Of a stretch of DNA of 64,000 bases, positions 58,598 through 64,000 are shown one piece after another (positions within the stretch are counted from its first letter, which is position 1; each line of letters begins with the position of its first letter). This DNA is from a virus, in IMG/VR virus record IMGVR_UViG_3300020183_004379, positions 19,409 through 83,408 of that record. One strand, written 5' to 3'. A program made the position numbers and the translations under genes. The notes below the pieces were generated by a model, which had not been told where the DNA came from, ran no database searches, and saw nothing but the letters and a program-made list of their open reading frames with translations.

Positions 58598-60523
58598 TTA
58601 CTTTCCGTCTTTGACTTCAGCGAATTGTGCATCTACCACAGTTTCATCATTGCCGGCTTTCTTGGCTTTGACTTCTTCGGCATCAGCTGTTTGTTTTTCT
58701 ACTTCGGCCTGGCCTGCCAGATCAAACAAAGGCATGGCCTTGGGCACAAATGCTTGTAACGCTTCGGTAATTTTATCTGGATCAGTTTCTGTTTTCAACA
58801 GTTCTTTGAGATCATGCAAGCCAGTTTTGATTGCTTCGCGTTGTTCATCTTGCAGTTTATCGCCGTGCTCTTTGAGATTCTTTTCCACACCCCAGATTTG
58901 ATGCTCGGCAGCATTCTTGGTTTCTGCAAGTTCTTTGGCCTTGGCATCTGTTTCTGCATTTGCTTCGGCATCCGCAATCATCTTCTGTATTTCTTCTTCA
59001 CTCAAGCCTGAGTTGGCCTTGATTGTGATGTTGTTTTGCTTGCCTGTGTTTTTGTCCTTGGCACTTACCTTGAGAATACCATTGGCATCAATATCAAACG
59101 CCACTTCAATTTGTGGTGTACCGCGTGGTGCCGGTGGAATACCTTCTAGGTTAAACTCGCCAAGTAGCTTGTTATGCTGTGCCATTTCGCGTTCACCTTG
59201 GTATACCTTGATGGTAACAGCTGGTTGATTGTCGTCTGCAGTTGAGAACACTTGTGTCTGTTTGGTTGGAATAGTTGTATTCTTGGTAACTACCTTGGCC
59301 ATGATTCCACCTTGTGTTTCAATGCCCAGTGACAGTGGTGTGACATCTAGTAGCAGAACATCCTTCTTGTCTCCCGCCAACACAGCACCTTGAATGGCAG
59401 CACCTGCGGCAACTGCTTCGTCTGGATTCACATCTTTTCTTGGTGCCTTGCTAAAGAAACTTTCTACATAGCCTTGCACCATGGGCATGCGAGTTTGACC
59501 GCCCACAAGGATGATGTCGTCGATGTCGGCAGTAGTAAGTCCTGCATCCTTGAGGGCAGTACGACACGGCTCAATACTGCGCTCCACTAGATCTGTCACA
59601 AGACTTTCAAGTTTGCTACGACTTAGTTTAATAGCCATATGTTTTGGACCACTGGCGTCGGCAGTGATATATGGCAAATTAATCTCAGTTTGCGCACTTG
59701 ACGAAAGTTCAATTTTTGCCTTCTCAGCTGCATCCTTGAGTCGTTGTAGTGCCAAAGTATCCTTGGTAAGGTCTGTGCCTGACTCACGCTTGAATTCGTC
59801 GACCAGAAAGTCCATAATGCGTTGATCAAAGTCTTCGCCGCCTAAAAATGTATCACCATTGGTGGCAAGCACTTCAAACTGTTTGTCACCATCAATGTTG
59901 GCAATTTCGATGATTGAAATATCAAAGGTACCACCGCCTAGGTCGTACACAGCAATCTTGGCGTCTTTCTTTGTGGCCTTGTCCATGCCATAGGCCAAAG
60001 CAGCCGCAGTGGGCTCATTTATAATGCGCTTGACATCTAGGCCTGCAATCTTACCTGCATCCTTGGTTGCTTGACGCTGGCTGTCATTAAAGTAGGCCGG
60101 CACCGTGATAACAGCTTCTGTGACTTCGTGACCAAGATAGGCTTCTGCTGTTTGCTTCATCTTGCGCAGGACTTCAGCAGAAATTTGCGGTGGTGCTAGA
60201 TCTTCGTTGTTCGCATTGATCCATGCATCGCCATTCTTGGCTTCAACAATTTTGAAAGGCATCATATCGATGTCTTTTTGCACAGCCTCTTCTTTGAATT
60301 TACGACCAATCAGGCGCTTCGCAGCGTAGATGGTGTTTTTTGAATTTGTTACTGCCTGGCGCTTGGCACTGGCTCCTACCAGCACTTCATCGTTGGCATA
60401 GGCAACAATGCTAGGCGTAGTACGAGCGCCTTCTGAGTTTTCGATTACTTTGGGTTTGTCGCCTTCCATTACAGCGACGCATGAGTTGGTGGTACCTAGG
60501 TCGATACCTATGATTTTGGCCAT
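58598..60523 (-). CDS. dnaK: Full-length DnaK (Hsp70) chaperone
   Basis: 641 residues, normal bacterial length. [20 protein letters not shown] begins the ATPase domain; [16 protein letters not shown] and [20 protein letters not shown] are conserved; the substrate-binding domain and a C-terminal EVKD-type tail follow (FAEVKDGK). The sequence resembles proteobacterial DnaK. It would help folding in infected cells together with the phage DnaJ at 49.8-50.7 kb. No grpE is seen. Own promoter, GGAG site, leader hairpin and terminator make it an independent transcription unit. Confidence 0.98.
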   Translation of the reverse strand: MAKIIGIDLGTTNSCVAVMEGDKPKVIENSEGARTTPSIVAYANDEVLVGASAKRQAVTNSKNTIYAAKRLIGRKFKEEAVQKDIDMMPFKIVEAKNGDAWINANNEDLAPPQISAEVLRKMKQTAEAYLGHEVTEAVITVPAYFNDSQRQATKDAGKIAGLDVKRIINEPTAAALAYGMDKATKKDAKIAVYDLGGGTFDISIIEIANIDGDKQFEVLATNGDTFLGGEDFDQRIMDFLVDEFKRESGTDLTKDTLALQRLKDAAEKAKIELSSSAQTEINLPYITADASGPKHMAIKLSRSKLESLVTDLVERSIEPCRTALKDAGLTTADIDDIILVGGQTRMPMVQGYVESFFSKAPRKDVNPDEAVAAGAAIQGAVLAGDKKDVLLLDVTPLSLGIETQGGIMAKVVTKNTTIPTKQTQVFSTADDNQPAVTIKVYQGEREMAQHNKLLGEFNLEGIPPAPRGTPQIEVAFDIDANGILKVSAKDKNTGKQNNITIKANSGLSEEEIQKMIADAEANAETDAKAKELAETKNAAEHQIWGVEKNLKEHGDKLQDEQREAIKTGLHDLKELLKTETDPDKITEALQAFVPKAMPLFDLAGQAEVEKQTADAEEVKAKKAGNDETVVDAQFAEVKDGK

Positions 60524-60547
60524 TTTTTATCTCCTTAAACAAATGGT

Positions 60548-60582
60548 TTTTCATGCAGGCCCGGTGGGCACCTGCATGAAAA
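60548..60582 (-). promoter_or_regulatory. Stable hairpin in the dnaK mRNA leader
   Basis: TTTTCATGCAG pairs with CTGCATGAAAA over 11 bases with an inner GCCC/GGGC stem. It begins right at the expected transcript 5' end, ahead of GGAG and the ATG. A role in mRNA stability or translation is likely, by analogy with phage leader hairpins. Confidence 0.55.
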
Positions 60583-60590
60583 TATTTATG
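60583..60590 (-). promoter_or_regulatory. T4-type late promoter-like box before dnaK
   Basis: CATAAATA on the minus strand, immediately downstream of the sigma70-like -10 box of dnaK, so the gene may have both an early and a late start. Confidence 0.45.
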
Positions 60591-60593
60591 CCA

Positions 60594-60622
60594 ATTGTAC
60601 TGGAGATTTAGAAAACAATCAA
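60594..60622 (-). promoter_or_regulatory. Sigma70-like promoter for dnaK
   Basis: Minus strand: TTGATT (60622-60617), 17-base spacer, TACAAT (60599-60594). It overlaps the stop of the next gene upstream. Confidence 0.65.
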
Positions 60623-60900
60623 GTTAATTTGATTGTATTTGTGCGTTCTGGGTGTTCTTGTATCCAGCGTATGACCTTGGCCTCGCTGCCCCAGCAGGGC
60701 TCAGGAGCACACATATATACCCAGTTCACAATGTCTTTAAGTGCTCTAGAATTAGATGCATCAGCACGAGAAACAGCACCCATAAGATCATTACTGAGCA
60801 CCGCATGCAAGAAACCACCAACTGGAATACCGCGTTCAATGTATTCAGTCAGCGAAATCTGGGTGTGTTTGGGCACATTGTAATTTGAAAAATTAAGCAT
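60619..60900 (-). CDS. Conserved small phage protein
   Basis: 93 residues. MLNFSNYNVPKHTQISLTEY and FLHAVLSNDLMGAVSRADAS are, from memory, recognisable in T4-like marine phages. Helical with a Trp-rich WVYMCAPEPCWGSEAKVIRW segment. Function unknown. Confidence 0.78.
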   Translation of the reverse strand: MLNFSNYNVPKHTQISLTEYIERGIPVGGFLHAVLSNDLMGAVSRADASNSRALKDIVNWVYMCAPEPCWGSEAKVIRWIQEHPERTNTIKLT

Positions 60901-61279
60901 TGATAGCCTCTTTGTTCACAGTCCAACGATACATGGGTTCAACTTCTTGCAAAAATGTTTTGGTTACATCCATACTCACAAAGTCTGTGCCCTGCATACC
61001 TTGCTCGCTGTAGCTGATATCATCAATTGCCACAGGACTAAAGCCCAGCGTTTTCATCAGCGCACGGAACTCTTCGATCCAGCGTTTGTCAGTATAGATC
61101 AACCCGTCAGTGTCGCAGTCCCAGCCGTGATTAAAATATGCACGAAGCTCGCCCCATGTGCCTTCATCGTTGCAATAGGCCAGTTCCACACGGACCACTC
61201 TTACTGTTCGTTGTTTTGTGCTCCACAGACCATCACCTTGGGTGTGGATTTGCCAATTTACTTGTTTACTGAATTGCAT
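60893..61279 (-). CDS. Hypothetical phage protein
   Basis: 128 residues, alpha/beta, with RVVRVELAYCNDEGTWGELR and no catalytic motif recognised. It overlaps the next downstream gene by 8 bases. Confidence 0.7.
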   Translation of the reverse strand: MQFSKQVNWQIHTQGDGLWSTKQRTVRVVRVELAYCNDEGTWGELRAYFNHGWDCDTDGLIYTDKRWIEEFRALMKTLGFSPVAIDDISYSEQGMQGTDFVSMDVTKTFLQEVEPMYRWTVNKEAINA

Positions 61280-61280
61280 T

Positions 61281-61955
61281 TCATATTGCCTTTACATAAT
61301 TAAGGCTAGTTACCTTTGCACCATTTCGATACTGGTCCTGTTGTACTTTTTTGATCTTGCCCTGTATGCGTCCGTCCTTGGCCAACTGTTCGTGTTGGGT
61401 TAGAAATCCCACGCAATTACCGGCACCGTCGTGACCGAACACGCTCAAACAATTATACTGCTGGAGGAACCTTTTGTCAACTAGCACAAAGTCCACAGTG
61501 ATTTTTTCACCCACACGGCCTAGATATGCGCTGGTACCAGCAAGGGCAGCCACTTCGATCTGCTTGTTTTCTCTCTGAATCTGTCCTTGGAAGGTTTTGG
61601 GCAGGAATGCCATGAGCCCGCAATCGCGTTCGGTGGCAGTCTCCTGCTTGATCAGCTCGATCAAGGAATGCACAAAATCGCTCAGGCGCTGACCTTTCAG
61701 CACCCGTAGCACAGCATCGCCTTGCACTGCCGCAATGGCCTCATCAGCTTGCTCGTAGTCCTGGTCAGTAGGACGCATCTCAAGCCCAAAATTTTCGCGC
61801 ATGATATCCTTGTTGGCATGCACTTCCCGCCAGTCCTGCGACTCGGGATCAAACACACGGCTGTCGCGATGCAAGGTACCATTCATGCGCTGGGCCATGA
61901 AAGCCAGCGCGGCTAGATCACGGGTGGCTATAGTGCGAATCTCACGTTTGGGCAT
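61281..61955 (-). CDS. Hypothetical phage protein
   Basis: 224 residues. Mixed alpha/beta; FVHSLIELIKQETATERDCG, and an ending with EVAALAGTSAYLGRVGEKIT then VDFVLVDKRFLQQYNCLSVF. No known motif. Packed between small conserved genes with 1-2 base gaps. Confidence 0.7.
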   Translation of the reverse strand: MPKREIRTIATRDLAALAFMAQRMNGTLHRDSRVFDPESQDWREVHANKDIMRENFGLEMRPTDQDYEQADEAIAAVQGDAVLRVLKGQRLSDFVHSLIELIKQETATERDCGLMAFLPKTFQGQIQRENKQIEVAALAGTSAYLGRVGEKITVDFVLVDKRFLQQYNCLSVFGHDGAGNCVGFLTQHEQLAKDGRIQGKIKKVQQDQYRNGAKVTSLNYVKAI

Positions 61956-61956
61956 G

Positions 61957-62220
61957 TCAGGCGCTCCAGTAGGTTTCTGAACTAGGTGAACAATAGTAAG
62001 GCGTGTCGTAACGCTCTTGGAACTCCTGTCCGCTCAGCAGGTTCCGGCGGGTCACAAAGGTCTCGTGGATCTCATATCGTTCGCCCCGGCTAGGACGGAT
62101 GCTGTGCTTGACTGTATGTTCCAGCATGGAAAGGTTGTCGGTATTGTAGTCTGTCTTGCTTACCAGGCGCTCGCCCGACTTTTTACGACGGTCTGCTTTG
62201 TAGATTTCGACGGTATACAT
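61957..62220 (-). CDS. Small hypothetical protein
   Basis: 87 residues, basic, beta-rich (YTVEIYKADRRKKSGERLVS), with no domain recognised. One base overlaps the upstream gene. Confidence 0.68.
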   Translation of the reverse strand: MYTVEIYKADRRKKSGERLVSKTDYNTDNLSMLEHTVKHSIRPSRGERYEIHETFVTRRNLLSGQEFQERYDTPYYCSPSSETYWSA

Positions 62221-62501
62221 TATTTGTTCTCCATGATATAAGTGAACAGCACGAACTTGGCACGATTCAGCAGTTGACGCTGATCTTCCATGATATTGGC
62301 CAGTGTGTCAGAATCGTACGGGCCGTAGGCTACCATTTCCTGCGCATCGCTCATCATGCTGGCAGCGACCATAGCAGGACCGCTGAGCTTGAATGTGATG
62401 CTGGATTCTACCGCTTCGCGCATCTGCGCTTCGGTACATCCGTACATGCGCACTTGGCGCTTTTCTTTGTCAGTGAGTGTTTCGTAGATTGCTGTGGCCA
62501 T
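62220..62501 (-). CDS. Small helical phage protein
   Basis: 93 residues, helical, ending in a hydrophobic RAKFVLFTYIMENK. The leader up to and including the ATG is identical over 26 bases to that of the next gene upstream. Confidence 0.7.
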   Translation of the reverse strand: MATAIYETLTDKEKRQVRMYGCTEAQMREAVESSITFKLSGPAMVAASMMSDAQEMVAYGPYDSDTLANIMEDQRQLLNRAKFVLFTYIMENK

Positions 62502-62523
62502 TATCTGCTCCTTGTTGTTTACT
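62498..62523 (-). repeat. Duplicated 26-bp leader, copy 1
   Basis: Identical to 62724-62749 on the plus strand. It carries AAGGAG and the ATG of the gene at 62220-62501, so the start signals of two adjacent genes are duplicated. Confidence 0.88.
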
Positions 62524-62532
62524 GTAAAAGCA

Positions 62533-62727
62533 TTAAATCAGGGTGTCGTCGTACCAGCCAGTGCCGCTGTTTTTGCCGTCATAGTCAAAAGTGCCAGCCA
62601 GCAATTTTTCCCCACTGTCGCCGTACACATAGCCCCTAAAATTTCCGTCCTCGTATTCTTCCACGTCAAACGTGTCTGCTTCAAACAAGCAAAAAAAGTC
62701 TACGTCGTTGCTGTAGTGCTGTTCCAT
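62533..62727 (-). CDS. Small acidic protein
   Basis: 64 residues, very acidic with Phe/Tyr/Gly-rich strands (DGNFRGYVYGDSGEK, GTFDYDGKNSGTG). No family recognised. AAGGAG before the ATG and a good promoter upstream. Confidence 0.7.
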   Translation of the reverse strand: MEQHYSNDVDFFCLFEADTFDVEEYEDGNFRGYVYGDSGEKLLAGTFDYDGKNSGTGWYDDTLI

Positions 62728-62749
62728 TATCTGCTCCTTGTTGTTTACT
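62724..62749 (-). repeat. Duplicated 26-bp leader, copy 2
   Basis: Identical to 62498-62523; carries AAGGAG and the ATG of the gene at 62533-62727. Confidence 0.88.
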
Positions 62750-62757
62750 ATTCCATT

Positions 62758-62786
62758 AGTATAGCAAAAGAGCCCAATACGGTCAA
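62758..62786 (-). promoter_or_regulatory. Sigma70-like promoter
   Basis: Minus strand: TTGACC (62786-62781), 17-base spacer, TATACT (62763-62758). It drives the small gene at 62533-62727 and probably the ones after it. The rest of the gap 62787-62874 holds nothing that I recognise. Confidence 0.83.
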
Positions 62787-62874
62787 CCGTTTTTACAGCA
62801 GATTTAGGTGCTATAAGTCATTGATTTTTAAGGAGTTTTTGGCTTGAAATACTTGCAAAAATGCTAATTTTTGC

Positions 62875-63114
62875 CTATTTTTTCAGCAGACCGCTGTTGT
62901 GTAGGGCGGACAAGTAGTTGGTTTGGGCACGAAGTTTGCTTTCTAATCTGCGTACCTGATCCTGCAATTGTGCAATTTGATGCGACACTGTTTCATTGTT
63001 GCTTTTGATGCCGCGTATTTCTTTATCATGCGAAAACAAATTTGGGCGTGGTATGTTTGGATCCACTGCCCGTTTTTTCTTTTGGCGCATGCTTTTGAGA
63101 AACTTTGGGTTCAT
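62875..63114 (-). CDS. Small coiled-coil protein
   Basis: 79 residues. Basic N-terminus (FLKSMRQKKKRAVDPN) and a heptad-like helix (IAQLQDQVRRLESKLRAQTN). From memory, common in T4-like phages; function unknown. GATAAATA box 6 bases before the ATG suggests a late leaderless start. Confidence 0.75.
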   Translation of the reverse strand: MNPKFLKSMRQKKKRAVDPNIPRPNLFSHDKEIRGIKSNNETVSHQIAQLQDQVRRLESKLRAQTNYLSALHNSGLLKK

Positions 63115-63431
63115 AGTAAATATTTATCGTTGGGCGCACTAGGAATCTTTACAGCCACGGTGTCTGTTTCTTCCAGGAATTCAATTTGGCACAGATCTCC
63201 TGGTTCGAACATAAAAATATCTCCGGCTGCATATATTTCGCCGTTGACCAACATGCGACCACGAGTGACCAGCTGTATTTCATGCACTATTTTGTGATAG
63301 TGGCTGATACTATGACCACGAGCATTGGTTTGCCAATTTACTTCAAAATCTCGGGTGCGCCAGACAGCTTCGGGAAAGTCGCCTATAAACCAGCCCCTGG
63401 CGCCGGTTTCACTTAGCCGCCACTTCTTCAT
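63111..63431 (-). CDS. Cupin-domain protein
   Basis: 106 residues. HYHKIVHEIQLVTRGRMLVN and GDIFMFEPGDLCQIEFLEET are the two cupin motifs, with metal-binding histidines in the first. A small non-enzymatic or sugar-modifying cupin; role unknown. ATGA overlap with the next downstream gene. Confidence 0.82.
   Translation of the reverse strand: MKKWRLSETGARGWFIGDFPEAVWRTRDFEVNWQTNARGHSISHYHKIVHEIQLVTRGRMLVNGEIYAAGDIFMFEPGDLCQIEFLEETDTVAVKIPSAPNDKYLL
63121..63128 (-). promoter_or_regulatory. T4-type late promoter-like box
   Basis: GATAAATA on the minus strand, TTTACT then the ATG at 63114. A possible leaderless late transcript. Confidence 0.5.
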
Positions 63432-63813
63432 ATTCTGCTTCCACGCTGGTTGGGTCTGAGGGTATAGCGGTTATTTCTTCTTCAATTTCTTTGGCCAACT
63501 TATCAAGATAATCAGGATGCAGTTGCCCCATCACAGGAATAAGGTACTTGTTATAGTTATTAAAGTAATAACGGAACAGCTCGTCAAAACTACGATCGGT
63601 TTGGAATGTATTGCGATTGATTGCCAATTGACTTAGGTCCAAGATAACATTAGCAGAACTTGCATCACGATTTTTAAGACCTTTGGTAATTTCTACTTTT
63701 TCATCATAGCGAATATTGGCTGGGTCATCCTTCCACCCCTTTCTACTGGTGTTAACATGATCCTTGGGTTTCATGATATAAGTCGCTACTAGATAAATGG
63801 ATTTTTGTTTCAT
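63409..63813 (-). CDS. Conserved-looking phage protein
   Basis: 134 residues. IYLVATYIMKPKDHVNTSRK, VEITKGLKNRDASSANVILD and a helical acidic tail. From memory it recurs in T4-like phages as an uncharacterised protein. AAGGAG precedes the ATG. Confidence 0.75.
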   Translation of the reverse strand: MKQKSIYLVATYIMKPKDHVNTSRKGWKDDPANIRYDEKVEITKGLKNRDASSANVILDLSQLAINRNTFQTDRSFDELFRYYFNNYNKYLIPVMGQLHPDYLDKLAKEIEEEITAIPSDPTSVEAEYEEVAAK

Positions 63814-64000
63814 TAAGAACTCCTTTGATATTTGGTCATGATTCTTTGATAGGTTTCCAAATCTTGTGCTTTAGGGGCGCACAGTCCACACCAGCAACTG
63901 TGTTTTTTGCACTGTATAATAGGCAGGCTATTTTGCTCCAGCTGACTCTTTAATTTATTCAAAAGCTGTGCGCTGTCAGAAAGATTTCCAATTGGACCTA
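63813..64000 (-). CDS. C-terminal fragment of a cysteine-rich phage protein (cut by window edge)
   Basis: Only the last 61 residues are present, ending at the stop TAA overlapping the next ATG. CKKHSCWCGLC gives four closely spaced cysteines, as in the iron-sulfur ends of some PD-(D/E)XK nucleases (Cas4/RecB types). The upstream part that would prove nuclease activity is outside the window. Confidence 0.45.
   Translation of the reverse strand, partial: GPIGNLSDSAQLLNKLKSQLEQNSLPIIQCKKHSCWCGLCAPKAQDLETYQRIMTKYQRSS

Noticed and set aside
1-64000. CRISPR arrays, tRNA genes, insertion sequences and attachment sites
   Set aside because: I saw no repeat-spacer arrays, no transposase and no convincing tRNA cloverleaf by eye; a tRNA scan would be needed to be sure.

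Overview
This window is part of a large T4-like myovirus genome. The hallmarks are a family B DNA polymerase (gp43 type), a gp45-like sliding clamp, a T4 RNase H-type 5'-nuclease, phage-style thymidylate synthase and dihydrofolate reductase, PhoH, a complete lysis cassette and many short conserved phage proteins joined by ATGA overlaps. Almost everything is on the minus strand; only phoH and a radical SAM gene (56.3-58.1 kb) are convincingly on the plus strand. The spanin-like lysis genes, a GH19-type endolysin, a proteobacterial-looking DnaK and good sigma70-like promoters point to a Gram-negative, probably proteobacterial, host. The late promoters resemble the T4 TATAAATA element. Coding density is very high and no stretch above 300 bases lacks a gene; gaps hold promoters, ribosome binding sites, hairpins or very small genes.

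Layout, left to right. 0-2.9 kb: sugar-nucleotide genes (truncated Gfo/Idh/MocA oxidoreductase, DegT aminotransferase, SDR). 2.9-6.7 kb: thyA, DHFR, small proteins and a possible 2OG-Fe(II) oxygenase. 7-9.6 kb: a VWA/metallopeptidase protein with a MoxR-like AAA+ ATPase. 9.7-15.9 kb: small conserved phage genes and the RNase H-type nuclease. 16-31 kb: 7-deazaguanine genes (queE, queD, folE and the DNA transglycosylase dpdA) interleaved with an HldD-like epimerase, a cytidylyltransferase, a HIT protein, a phosphoribosyltransferase, an MBD4-like DNA glycosylase, galE and a glycosyltransferase. 31-36 kb: sliding clamp, DNA polymerase and a DsbA-like protein. 37-40.6 kb: a metabolic cassette with a fatty acid desaturase, a full-length isocitrate lyase and a Dps-like ferritin. 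40.6-47.5 kb: a polyglycine adhesin-like protein, a nucleotidyltransferase fusion with internal repeats and a glycosyltransferase. 47.5-50.7 kb: ClpA and DnaJ. 50.7-54.3 kb: lysis genes. 54.3-56.1 kb: conserved phage proteins. 56.3-60.5 kb: phoH, radical SAM, a 5'(3')-deoxyribonucleotidase and full-length dnaK with its own promoter, leader hairpin and terminator. 60.6-64 kb: small conserved phage genes, a cupin and a truncated cysteine-rich protein.

How it fits together: thyA, DHFR, the nucleotidase and the replication proteins supply and copy DNA. FolE-QueD-QueE plus DpdA would replace some guanines in phage DNA with a 7-deazaguanine, the likely purpose being escape from restriction. Isocitrate lyase and desaturase suggest redirection of host carbon and lipid metabolism. 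DnaK, DnaJ and ClpA form an unusual phage proteostasis set. No queC, clpP or grpE, and no major capsid or tail genes, are visible in this window. Several genes have a promoter -10 element only 5-6 bases before the ATG, which predicts leaderless mRNAs.
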